NCBI GenBank assembly: GCA_011392765.1
Contig: WYCW01000001.1
Span: 2,000,631 to 2,035,761, forward strand
DNA from: Candidatus Thiosymbion ectosymbiont of Catanema sp. Cochon2018
Lineage (GTDB): Bacteria; Pseudomonadota; Gammaproteobacteria; Chromatiales; Chromatiaceae
Length of the DNA stretch: 35,131 nt
Reading direction: 5' to 3'
Shown here: in pieces, positions 7,087 through 15,003 of the stretch
Position numbering within the stretch: the first letter of the stretch is position 1
How the letters are laid out: every line of letters starts with the position of its first letter
Program-made: the position numbers and the translations under genes
The notes under the pieces: generated by a model
The model's input: only the letters and a program-made list of their open reading frames with translations
What the model was told of the DNA's origin: nothing
Databases searched by the model: none

Positions 7087-7479
7087 ATGAATAAGCAGGT
7101 TATCGATACCGACCGGGCCCCGCGGGCCATCGGGACCTATTCGCAGGCGGTGCGGGTGGGCGAAACTGTCTATCTCTCGGGTCAGATTCCGTTGGTTCCT
7201 GAGACCATGGAACTGGTGGAAGGCGATGTCCAGGCGCAGATCCGCCGGGTCTTCAGTAACCTCGGGGCGGTAGCTGCCGCCGCCGGGGGAAGCCTGGCGG
7301 ATCTGGTCAAGCTCACTGTCTATCTGAAAGATCTGGCGGACTTTCTCCTGGTCAACCAGGTGATGGCCGAGTATTTCAGCGAGCCCTACCCGGCGCGGGC
7401 GGTGATCGGGGTCAGCGCCCTGCCCAAAGGGGCGGCGGTGGAGATAGATGCGGTGATGGTGCTTGCGGGTCGTCCGTAG
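7087..7479 (+). CDS. ridA: RidA/YjgF family enamine/imine deaminase
   Basis: RidA hydrolyses reactive enamine/imine intermediates such as 2-aminoacrylate made by PLP enzymes, protecting those enzymes in the cytosol. The 130-residue protein from ATG 7087 has the family marks [12 protein letters not shown] at the N-terminus, [11 protein letters not shown], and the C-terminal segment [22 protein letters not shown] with the substrate-carboxylate-binding arginine (about residue 104). The ATG at 7087 gives the normal length, and the upstream GTG/ATG extension does not align with the family. It stands alone between two repeat clusters. Confidence 0.93.
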   Translation: MNKQVIDTDRAPRAIGTYSQAVRVGETVYLSGQIPLVPETMELVEGDVQAQIRRVFSNLGAVAAAAGGSLADLVKLTVYLKDLADFLLVNQVMAEYFSEPYPARAVIGVSALPKGAAVEIDAVMVLAGRP

Positions 7480-7512
7480 CCGGCATTGCGGTTGGTGAGC
7501 TATGCGGGCTAG

Positions 7513-7717
7513 GATTCCTTGAGGGAGCCGAATCTTTACCAATGAGTCAAATTTGTGCACTGCATAACAAAGATGCCTCTTTTTTTATCCACAGATTACG
7601 CAGATTTCCACAGATTATTTTGTCTTTCATCTGTGGAAATCTGCGTAATCTGCGGATAAAAGATGGCGCCGAAACGAGTTAAGAATTCACCCTCCGTCGG
7701 TCTGAGGCAGAGCCTCG
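7513..7717 (+). mobile_element. CTAG-flanked element, copy 2
   Basis: It is flanked by CTAG on both sides (7509-7512 and 7718-7721). The left module reads GATTCCTTGAGGGAGCCG and then CCAATGAGTCAAATTTG. The right module ends CGTCGGTCTGAGGCAGAGCC. The core (7584-7661) is a palindrome of ATCCACAGATTACGCAGATT type, unlike the cores of copies 1 and 3. Confidence 0.75.
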
Positions 7718-7721
7718 CTAG

Positions 7722-7909
7722 GATCCTTTATTAACAGGATTTTTTTGTTGTGAAAAGCGCTTGCTGGTTTGGTAAGCGTGTGAGAGGGCGTAGGAAATTC
7801 AGGAACGACGAGAATCCTGTAAATCTTGTGTAATCCTGTAAATCCTGTCCGATTGGAGCTTCGCGATGAAGCTCGGGTTGGGCACTTGTCGGTCTGAGGC
7901 GAAGCCTCG
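7722..7909 (+). mobile_element. CTAG-flanked element, copy 4 (adjoining copy 2)
   Basis: It shares the right module (GTCGGTCTGAGGCGAAGCCT) and the CTAG flanks (7718-7721 and 7910-7913). The left module is different and begins GATCCTTTATTAACAGGATT. The core contains AATCCTGTAAATCCTGTCC, which pairs with the AACAGGATT near the left end. It ends directly before the ribosome binding site of mltB. Confidence 0.6.
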
Positions 7910-7928
7910 CTAGGATAAAGGAGTGACG

Positions 7929-9131
7929 ATGCGGATTTTCATTCTCATCGCCTGGACACTGGTTGCGACTCTGCTTGCCGCCTGCAGCTCCAGTCCCGAA
8001 CGGGCCGCGGGTACATCGCCGCCACCACGAGCGCGGCCGACTGTCCGTGTCTGGCCCGAGCCACCAAAGGTATGGAGGGCCGAGTCGATCTCTGATCGGG
8101 TACTCAGGGATCGGGCACTCAGGCCCAGTCGCGCCAGGTGGTCACCCGGCAGGCGCGGCGATTATGCAAACTATCCTGCCGCAGCGCGATTGATCGACAA
8201 GCTGGTGCGGCAGGAGAGCTTCAAGCGGGCCTATCTGGAACGGATTCTCGCACGGGTCGAGCGGCAGCAATGGATTCTCGATTTCGTCAATCGCCCCAAG
8301 GCCAAGCGATCGAGGCGACCGACCGGGGCCTGGACCCGTTATCGCGCCAAGTTCCTCACCCGGGACAATATCTCGAACGGGATCGGCTTTTGGCGCCGCT
8401 ACGGGCGCGCGCTCCGGCGTGCCCAGGCCCGGTACGGCGTGCCGCCCGAGTATGTGGTCGCCATCATCGGCATCGAGACCCGCTACGGCGGCTACCTGGG
8501 AAAGCACCGGGTGATTGATGCCCTGGCGACTCTGGCCTTCGACTATCCGCGCCGATCCAAGTTCTTCACGGGCGAGCTCGAATCCTTTCTGATCATGGCC
8601 CGCGACGAGGGTCTGGACCCCTTCAGGCCCAGGGGCTCCTACGCCGGGGCCATGGGGCTGGGCCAGTTCATGCCATCGAGCTTTCGCAAATGGGCGGTGG
8701 ATTTCGACCGCAATGGTAAGCGCGACCTCTGGAACCCGGTGGATACCATCGGCAGCATCGCCAATTACTTCGTGTCCCACGGATGGCGCAAGGGGGACCC
8801 CGTGACGGTTCGCGCGTCCGTGAGCGGCATGGGTGCCGGAACAATGAAGACCGGCTATGACACCAGCTACAGTCCCGCGATGCTACGGCGGAACGGGATT
8901 GTCGCGACTGCCGGGCTCGGCCGCGGGCGGCAGGTCAGCCTGATCAGGCTGGACGCCGCCGGCGGTTACGAATACTGGCTCGGGCTGAAAAACTTCTACG
9001 TGATTACGCGCTACAACCACAGCAGCTACTATGCTATGGCGGTATACCAGTTGGCGCAGGCACTGCGGTCGCGGCGGGGACTCGGTAGATCTGTCCTGGC
9101 CCAGGCGGGAGTATCCGGCTGGAATCCCTAG
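7929..9131 (+). CDS. mltB: Lytic murein transglycosylase B (MltB family)
   Basis: A peptidoglycan-cleaving lipoprotein of about 400 residues that cuts the MurNAc-GlcNAc bond to form 1,6-anhydromuramic ends in the periplasm. The lipobox LLAAC follows a short signal peptide. The catalytic glutamate is in IIGIETRYG (about residue 182), followed by the SLT-type segment GSYAGAMGLGQFMPSSF. AAGGAG (7917-7922) is 6 bp before the ATG at 7929, which decides the start; the GTG at 7923 overlaps the ribosome binding site. The promoter region is occupied by element copy 4. The TAG stop is part of the CTAG flanking element copy 3. Confidence 0.93.
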   Translation: MRIFILIAWTLVATLLAACSSSPERAAGTSPPPRARPTVRVWPEPPKVWRAESISDRVLRDRALRPSRARWSPGRRGDYANYPAAARLIDKLVRQESFKRAYLERILARVERQQWILDFVNRPKAKRSRRPTGAWTRYRAKFLTRDNISNGIGFWRRYGRALRRAQARYGVPPEYVVAIIGIETRYGGYLGKHRVIDALATLAFDYPRRSKFFTGELESFLIMARDEGLDPFRPRGSYAGAMGLGQFMPSSFRKWAVDFDRNGKRDLWNPVDTIGSIANYFVSHGWRKGDPVTVRASVSGMGAGTMKTGYDTSYSPAMLRRNGIVATAGLGRGRQVSLIRLDAAGGYEYWLGLKNFYVITRYNHSSYYAMAVYQLAQALRSRRGLGRSVLAQAGVSGWNP

Positions 9132-9348
9132 CGAGGCTTCGCCTCGGACCGACGAGGCATGATGCCCCGAAAGCCCCTTTTCCGTAAGGCCCCATCTCCT
9201 ACACCTAACCAACCGTTGGAGAGCTTGGGTAGGTCGAAATCGGGATCGGGATCGGGATCGCAATCGGAATTTCGATCCCGATCCCGATCCCGATTTGTGC
9301 ACTGCATAAACTTGACTCATTGGTAAAGATTCGGGTCCCTCAAAGATC
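9132..9348 (-). mobile_element. CTAG-flanked element, copy 3 (inverted)
   Basis: It is flanked by CTAG at 9128-9131 (which supplies the mltB stop) and at 9349-9352. It carries the same two end modules as copies 1 and 2, in reverse. The core (9237-9296) is a palindrome made of ATCGGG repeats. No coding capacity is seen. Confidence 0.75.
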
Positions 9349-9401
9349 CTAGCTCTGACGTTTAAGCAATTAGTAGCTGTTTCAGATATTGGAGGCAACC
9401 G

Positions 9402-9671
9402 GTGGCAACAGAACGCTCGGCAACTTGGCGCAGTGGCTACATGATAATTGCAGTAGTAGTGGGTCTGATTGCGGGAATATTTTGGGCAGAAAGTTTACAA
9501 AGGAGATCCGAGAAAGCAATAGAACAAATCGAAACAGTCCTGGATCACCAAGTTTCAGAGTTGAAAGAGTTAACACTTTGGAGTCTGAAAAGACCCTTAT
9601 TTGGAATCCAGCCGCGGAGCGATCTAACACCAGCCCGTTTTCGTGCAACGTATAGAATGGTGCATTCGTAG
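9402..9671 (+). CDS. Small single-pass membrane protein, hypothetical
   Basis: An 89-residue ORF starting at GTG 9402, with GGAGG at 9391-9395 placed correctly. One hydrophobic segment (YMIIAVVVGLIAGIFWA, about residues 13-29) is followed by a charged amphipathic stretch (RRSEKAIEQIETVLDHQVSE) that could form a coiled coil. No family is recognised. Its composition is closer to accessory DNA than to mltB or recG. The frame starting at 9389 is an alternative but lacks the membrane segment and a good ribosome binding site. Confidence 0.45.
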   Translation: MATERSATWRSGYMIIAVVVGLIAGIFWAESLQRRSEKAIEQIETVLDHQVSELKELTLWSLKRPLFGIQPRSDLTPARFRATYRMVHS

Positions 9672-9719
9672 TTTTCCTCTTTCTTGCCGGCCGATAACGC
9701 TTAACATAATGGCATCGAC

Positions 9720-10136
9720 TTATTCCCCGCTGATGGTCACTGTCACCCGGCGGTGATGGGCATGGGTGCGGTGCTCGTAGAGATAGATTCCCTGCCAGGT
9801 CCCGAGGGCGCAGCGCCCCCCGCCTACCGGCACGGTCAGATCCATCTTGGTGAGGATGGCGCGCACGTGGGCCGGCATGTCGTCCGGTCCCTCTTGGGTG
9901 TGGTCGAACAAGGGATCTCCGTCCGGGACCAGGCGGGCCATGAAGGCATCCAGGTCGCGCCGGACCCCGGGATCGGCGTTTTCGCACAGGACCAGCGAGG
10001 CGCTGGTGTGGTGTACGAAGATGTGGCAGGTACCCGTCGTAATACCGCTCTTGCGCACGGTTTGCTCCACGTCCCTGGTAATATCATAGGTACCTCGCCC
10101 GCGGGTGGCGACGGTAAGCTGGTGCTGGGCGATCAT
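9720..10136 (-). CDS. yjbQ: YjbQ/UPF0047 family protein
   Basis: A 138-residue protein with the full UPF0047 signature: HIFVHHTSASLVLCENADP, VRRDLDAF, HTQEGPDDMPAHVRAI and LGTWQGIYLYEHR. The conserved His/Glu/Asp residues form a metal-like active site. E. coli YjbQ has been reported to have weak thiamine-phosphate synthase activity, but the physiological reaction is unsettled. It is transcribed divergently from recG, with about 65 bp between them. The start at 10136 gives the normal family length. Confidence 0.93.
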   Translation of the reverse strand: MIAQHQLTVATRGRGTYDITRDVEQTVRKSGITTGTCHIFVHHTSASLVLCENADPGVRRDLDAFMARLVPDGDPLFDHTQEGPDDMPAHVRAILTKMDLTVPVGGGRCALGTWQGIYLYEHRTHAHHRRVTVTISGE

Positions 10137-10203
10137 ATGCCGGCTTTCCTCGGGTTGTTCGGTTCGGTACGCTAGCCTACATCCTTAGCCTATCGGAAGA
10201 AAC

Positions 10204-12309
10204 TTGGAAACCGGCAAGACCCAGGCATTGAGCCGGGTGCCCGTGGACGGGCTCCGCGGGGTGGGTCCGAAGGTCGTAGAGCGGCTCGCCAAGATCGGTA
10301 TCACCTCGGTCCGGGACCTGCTGTTCCATCTGCCTCTGCGCTACCAGGACCGCACCCGGTTGGTGCCGATCGCCGACCTGAAGCCCGGTGCCGAAGCCCT
10401 GGTAGAAGGGGAGATCAAGGATGCCGGCATCGGTTACGGTCGCCGCCGCTCCCTCAAAGTCCGGCTTGCGGACGCATCGGGGTCGGCCGGCATCCTGTTG
10501 CGCTTCTTTCACTTTTCCCGCAATCAGGCCGCCGCCCTCAAGCCAGGGGGCAGGTTACGCTGTTTCGGGGAGGTTCGCCACGGTCCCCAATCCCTGGAGA
10601 TGGTGCACCCGGAATACCAGCATTGCGACCGCGACGAGCTGCCGCCCCTGGAAAACACCCTTACCCCTATCTATCCGACCACCGAAGGGCTGCAGCAATC
10701 CTCCTGGCGCCTGCTCACGGATCAGGCGTTAGTGCTGCTGGACCAGGACAACGCCATGCCGGAGGAATGGCTGCCGTGGGAAGTCCGGGAACGGTTCCGG
10801 TTCCCACCCCTGGCCGCGGCCTTGCGTCTCCTCCACCGGCCACCGGCCTCGATCTCGGTGGCGGACTTGCGCGCTCGCCGCCACCCCGCCTTACGCCGGT
10901 TGGCATTCGAAGAGCTGGTGGCCCACCAGCTCGGCCTGCGTCGTTTCAGGCACCACCAGAAGCGGATTCGGGCCCCGGTCCTGAACGGGGACCGCAGCCT
11001 GCGCACCCGGCTGCTGGCAAGGTTGCCCTTTGCGCTGACCGCCGCCCAGCGCCGGGTGACGGAAGAGATTGCGGCGGACCTGGAGCGACCGTACCCCATG
11101 CTGCGCCTGCTGCAGGGAGATGTGGGCTCGGGCAAGACGGTGGTCGCGGCCTTGGCGTCCCTGCAGGCCGTGGAGGCCGGTCATCAGGTCGCCATCATGG
11201 CGCCCACCGAGCTCCTGTCCGAGCAGCACCTGCACAACCTGCGCGACTGGCTGGAACCCCTGGGGCTGGAGCCCCTGTGGCTGACCGGTCGCCACAAGGG
11301 TCGAGAGCGGGCGGAGCTGGTGGCGCGCATCGCGGGAGGTGAAGCCCCCGTGACCGTGGGGACCCACGCCCTGTTCCAGGACGATGTCCGTTTTAGGGAC
11401 CTGGGGTTGGTCATCGTCGACGAGCAACACCGGTTCGGTGTCCATCAGCGCATGAAGCTGAAGGAGAAAGGGGCACAGCAGGCGCAGATACCCCATCAGC
11501 TCATCATGACCGCCACCCCCATCCCCCGCTCTCTGGCCATGACCCTGTACGCCGACCTCGACCTCTCGGTAATCGACGAGTTGCCGCCGGGTCGCACCCC
11601 GGTGACCACCGCTGCCGTCCCCGACAGTCGGCGCCAAGAGGTGATCGACCGGGTGCAGGAGGCCTGTACCCAGGGACGTCAGGCCTACTGGGTCTGCACC
11701 CTCATCGACGAGTCCGAGGTCTTACAATGTCAGGCCGCCGAAGACACCGCCAAGGCCCTCGCCGCGGCCCTGCCCGGACTGCGCGTGGGCCTGGTCCACG
11801 GCCGCCTGAAAACCACCGAGCGCGAGCCCGTAATGGCGGACTTCGCCGCCGGGAAGCTGGACCTGCTGGTGGCGACGACCGTAATCGAAGTCGGGGTGGA
11901 CGTGCCGAATGCCAGCCTGATGATTATCGAGAATCCGGAGCGCCTCGGTCTCGCCCAACTCCACCAGCTCCGTGGCCGGGTAGGACGTGGGGCGGTCCGG
12001 AGCCATTGCGTGCTGCTCTACCATGCCCCCCTGTCCCCACCGGCGCGGGCGCGGTTGGCGATCCTGCGCGAGAGCACCGACGGCTTCGAGATCGCCCGCA
12101 AGGACCTGAAGATGCGGGGACCCGGAGAAGTCCTGGGAACCCGGCAGACCGGGGACATCCAGTTTCGGATTGCCGACCCGGCCGGCGACGAGGCCCTGCT
12201 GCCCGCGGCCCAACAGGCAGCGGACATCATCCTCGAACGGCACCCGGAATACGTGCGTCCCCTGATCGAACGCTGGTTCGGGGGACGGGTGGAGTACGGG
12301 AGGGTGTAG
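10204..12309 (+). CDS. recG: ATP-dependent DNA helicase RecG
   Basis: RecG is the superfamily 2 translocase that regresses stalled forks and resolves recombination and R-loop intermediates. The 701 residues compare with about 693 in E. coli. The N-terminal wedge/OB region opens with LRGVGPKVVERLAKIGI. The Walker A GDVGSGKT is near residue 305, the DEQH box DEQHRFG near 405, TATPIPR near 436 and motif VI LRGRVGRG near 590. The start is TTG at 10204, with GGAAG (10195-10199) upstream. No operon partner follows. Confidence 0.96.
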   Translation: METGKTQALSRVPVDGLRGVGPKVVERLAKIGITSVRDLLFHLPLRYQDRTRLVPIADLKPGAEALVEGEIKDAGIGYGRRRSLKVRLADASGSAGILLRFFHFSRNQAAALKPGGRLRCFGEVRHGPQSLEMVHPEYQHCDRDELPPLENTLTPIYPTTEGLQQSSWRLLTDQALVLLDQDNAMPEEWLPWEVRERFRFPPLAAALRLLHRPPASISVADLRARRHPALRRLAFEELVAHQLGLRRFRHHQKRIRAPVLNGDRSLRTRLLARLPFALTAAQRRVTEEIAADLERPYPMLRLLQGDVGSGKTVVAALASLQAVEAGHQVAIMAPTELLSEQHLHNLRDWLEPLGLEPLWLTGRHKGRERAELVARIAGGEAPVTVGTHALFQDDVRFRDLGLVIVDEQHRFGVHQRMKLKEKGAQQAQIPHQLIMTATPIPRSLAMTLYADLDLSVIDELPPGRTPVTTAAVPDSRRQEVIDRVQEACTQGRQAYWVCTLIDESEVLQCQAAEDTAKALAAALPGLRVGLVHGRLKTTEREPVMADFAAGKLDLLVATTVIEVGVDVPNASLMIIENPERLGLAQLHQLRGRVGRGAVRSHCVLLYHAPLSPPARARLAILRESTDGFEIARKDLKMRGPGEVLGTRQTGDIQFRIADPAGDEALLPAAQQAADIILERHPEYVRPLIERWFGGRVEYGRV

Positions 12310-12384
12310 CCCCGCTTGGGAGGGTGTCGCAAAAGCCCTTTTTCAAAAAAATCCCACGTAACCATCCGGGACCTGACATTCCAT

Positions 12385-12407
12385 GGCTCTTTATGGATTC
12401 CAGACTG
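12385..12407 (+). repeat. Left arm of a 23-bp inverted pair around the IS110 region
   Basis: The 23 bases beginning GGCTCTTTATGGATTCC occur in reverse complement at 14224-14246, where they encode the last residues (GSLWIPD) of the LEA2 lipoprotein gene. The two arms bracket about 1.8 kb containing the IS110 transposase. A past inversion or a duplicated gene end would explain this. Confidence 0.55.
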
Positions 12408-12497
12408 CTTTGCCTTGTCCGCGGAGTCATGTCGTTTCTCGCTGCCGAACCGTTCGCTGTCTTCACCGCCCCCTAGTTACACTGCAGTCTTGCCGGG

Positions 12498-12852
12498 AGT
12501 GTAGGATGCGGTGAGCGCGATATACCGTAGCAGGATTACACCAATCCCGACCGCGAACCGCATCAATGGACGCCCGGCCAGCGGCGAACCGCATCTTTGG
12601 ATGGCGATAAGCCCCACGGAATGGGTGTTGGGCACACCGCTGCTGTGGGCCACACGGACGACATGCGGGTAGCCCAATGGACAACATGGACGGTATGGAC
12701 TGCATGGACCGGGGGGCACACAGCAACCCCTGGTCCACGTAGTCCACTTGGTCCATGTCGTCCACGGCGGCTGCCGCCGTCCAAAGATGCGGTTCGCGCC
12801 TGGCGGTGGTGCAGTCCGGAAAGGACAACACACGCTCACCGCATCCTACGAG
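12498..12852. repeat. ~355-bp palindromic element next to IS110
   Basis: The outer arms GTAGGATGCGGTGAGCG and CGCTCACCGCATCCTAC (12834-12850) are exact reverse complements. A second pair (CCGCATCTTTGGA / TCCAAAGATGCGG) lies inside, and at the centre is a palindrome of TGGAC(A/G)-type words (about 12675-12765). No ORF is convincing. The gap 12310-13123 holds this element, the short stretch after recG and the IS110 left end. Confidence 0.65.
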
Positions 12853-12859
12853 CTTTGCC

Positions 12860-13123
12860 CAACCTTGTATGTTCTGTTTCTAAGGGAAAGCCAAGGATCA
12901 GGTATAAAGGGATTTGATGGAGAGTACCTGGGGAAGCCGTCCCACCCGGAGGCCCCGAGCCTGTGCGTAGATTGGCTCCCCGCCCTCTTCGCCCATACCG
13001 AAGAGTATCCGAGGCCGTGAGCGATGCTCGTGAGCCTGCATACACAAGGTCGGTAGGCGAGGGTTCAGGGTCGGGGAACCAAGTCTTGATCCTAGCGCCT
13101 TTTTGACTGACGAGGAACCACCC
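12860..13123 (+). ncRNA. IS110 left-end non-coding region, candidate bridge RNA
   Basis: About 260 bp of non-coding DNA precede the transposase start. IS110-group elements encode a structured bridge RNA in exactly this position, which pairs with donor and target DNA. Several hairpins can be drawn (for example GAGCGATGCTC at about 13019-13029 and a GGGG..CCCC stem around 12932-12957). The RNA boundaries and guide loops cannot be set by eye. The call rests on family knowledge and location. Confidence 0.35.
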
Positions 13124-14116
13124 ATGAACGTTGCCGGAATTGATGTCAGCGCCAAAACCGTTACCTTGGTCATCAGCCGCGATGAGCGCACCGGAAAACC
13201 CCGCGAGTTCAAGAATACCCCAGCCGGTCATGCGACCTTGCGCAACCGCTTGCGTAAGGCACACGTGAGCCGCGTCTGCCTGGAGGCCACCGGCCTCTAT
13301 CACCTCGACCTAGCCCTGGCCCTGGAGGACGCCGGGCTACCCCTCATGGTAATCAACCCCAAGGCCGCCAAACGCTTCGCGGAGGCCTTCCAGACCCGCA
13401 CCAAGACCGATGCCGTCGATGCCGCAGTCCTGGCCCAGTTCGCCCTGCGCATGCCCTTCACACCCTGGCAGCGCCCCGATGACTTGGCCCTGGCTATCCG
13501 CGCCTGCGCACGCCGCATCGCCGCCCTCGACAAGCTCCGGACCCAAACCAAGAACCAGCTCCATGCGGCCCAACTGACCGCCATGACGCCGGATTTCCTC
13601 ATCGCTAGCCTGCAGCAGACCGTTGCCTTCCTGGATGACCACATCGAACACCTGCGCCAACAGGCCCGCGACCTCATCGCCACGAATGAGGCGCGCCGGC
13701 ACGCCTTCGACCTGCTGATCACCGTCACCGGCATTGCCGATGCCAGTGCCATCCAACTCCTCGGCGAGCTGTTGGTCTTGCCCGATGACATGCAGGCCAA
13801 ACAATGGGTTGCCATGGCCGGCCTCGATCCCCGACAACACCAGTCCGGCTCCAGCATCGACAAGAAGCCACGCATCTCCAATGCCGGCAACCGCTACCTG
13901 CGCCTGGCCCTTTACATGCCCGCTCTCAGCGCCGCACGCCATGATCCCAACGTCAGGGCCTATTACCGCCACCTCATCGAGGATCGCGGCCTCAAAAAGC
14001 TCCAGGCCCTCTGTGCCGTCATGCGTAAGCTCCTGCTCGCCATCCATGCCATGCTCAAGACTCAGAACCCCTTCGACAGCAGCCGCTTCTATACCCCCAC
14101 CGAAACGGCTGCCTGA
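13124..14116 (+). CDS. IS110-family transposase (recombinase)
   Basis: A 330-residue DEDD recombinase of the IS110 family. The RuvC-like N-terminal domain has Asp7 (GIDVSAKT), Glu54 (LEATG), Asp96 and Asp99 (KTDAVDA). The C-terminal Transposase_20-type domain carries AGLDPRQHQSGSSIDKK, with the serine expected to act in strand exchange (about residues 243-245), and GNRYLRLALYMPA. All key residues are present, so the enzyme looks intact. ATG 13124 is preceded by GAGGAA. No terminal inverted repeats are expected in this family, so the ends cannot be set exactly. The right non-coding end is short (about 100 bp), and the longer left end points to the IS110 rather than the IS1111 group. Confidence 0.93.
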   Translation: MNVAGIDVSAKTVTLVISRDERTGKPREFKNTPAGHATLRNRLRKAHVSRVCLEATGLYHLDLALALEDAGLPLMVINPKAAKRFAEAFQTRTKTDAVDAAVLAQFALRMPFTPWQRPDDLALAIRACARRIAALDKLRTQTKNQLHAAQLTAMTPDFLIASLQQTVAFLDDHIEHLRQQARDLIATNEARRHAFDLLITVTGIADASAIQLLGELLVLPDDMQAKQWVAMAGLDPRQHQSGSSIDKKPRISNAGNRYLRLALYMPALSAARHDPNVRAYYRHLIEDRGLKKLQALCAVMRKLLLAIHAMLKTQNPFDSSRFYTPTETAA

Positions 14117-14222
14117 TAAATCTGATTTATGTGCATAAGGTGAATCTTTGGGAATCAGGAGCTAAATTGGACTTGCATCGGAACAGAGTATCTACGGCTC
14201 CATGCCGGGGGTAGAGAAGAGA

Positions 14223-14744
14223 TCAGTCTGGAATCCATAAAGAGCCAATTCCATTCTTCCTATCGCCTAACAGCCGCATCAGGTCAGCCGCCTCGACCTC
14301 GCCACCATAGTTGAACGGCACGGGCAAGTAACCACCGGCGAGCTTGAGGATACCCGAGATCCGGTAGTCCCATCTGCCGCCGGTAAGGACCAGCTCCGGC
14401 ACCTTCCGGATGAGGTCCAACAGCTGGGTATTGACCTCGACATCGACGACCTCTTCGCCGAACGCCGGGATCTGCCGATCGAGACCACCGCTGCCGTTGG
14501 CGATCTCGTGGCCCTCCACCTCCAGCGCATAGGTCGCGCCGTTGACGGGTAAGATGCGATCGTTGGGGTTCTTGACCTTGAGACTAATGATGAAAGTCTG
14601 CCGGTCCGGGGTGATCTCCCCGAGGCGGAACCCGGCCATGCTTAACTCAGGCGAGGCCCAGGACTTGGTGAGCTGGGCACAGCCGGAGAGTACGAGCAGC
14701 AATAACAACGCGGAGAACAGATAAGGACGAGCGAGCTGATACAT
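14223..14744 (-). CDS. LEA type 2 / WHy-domain lipoprotein
   Basis: A 173-residue lipoprotein with signal peptide and lipobox LLVLSGC. It is followed by a single immunoglobulin-like LEA14/WHy domain (FRLGEITPDRQTFIISLKV, NPNDRILPVNGATYALEVEG, PAFGEEVVDVEV). Such proteins are small, beta-rich and outer-membrane or periplasm-anchored, and are linked to stress or desiccation in other organisms. The bacterial role is unclear. It stands alone. Its last 23 bp are repeated inverted at 12385-12407. Confidence 0.85.
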   Translation of the reverse strand: MYQLARPYLFSALLLLLVLSGCAQLTKSWASPELSMAGFRLGEITPDRQTFIISLKVKNPNDRILPVNGATYALEVEGHEIANGSGGLDRQIPAFGEEVVDVEVNTQLLDLIRKVPELVLTGGRWDYRISGILKLAGGYLPVPFNYGGEVEAADLMRLLGDRKNGIGSLWIPD

Positions 14745-14807
14745 CGTAAGAAGTCCACCGTCAGGGATTGAATCCGGAACAAGGCTATCAGATTATGCGG
14801 GCCTTAG

Positions 14808-15003
14808 AGCCTGTCTAAGAACTAACCCACTGCCTGTCATTTCGAGCGAAGTGAGAAATCCCTGTCCCGACGGAGGAGGGATCTTTCCTAAAACAATCGC
14901 AGCTTGTTTTACGGCCGAAGATCTCTCCCTTCGGTCGAGATGACAGGTTTCGGTTGAGATGATAAGCAGTACGCTAACTTGGAAATCAATGTGTTAGTTT
15001 CTA
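14808..15003. mobile_element. MITE-like element with GTCTAAGAACTAAC ends
   Basis: The left end GCCTGTCTAAGAACTAAC and the right end GTGTTAGTTTCTAG are imperfect inverted repeats, related to the ends of the 21131-21243 element. The core (about 14834-14946) is a palindrome with arms CTGTCATTTCGAGCGAAG and CTTCGGTCGAGATGACAG. Its last 3 bp form the TAG stop of the next - strand gene. Confidence 0.65.
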
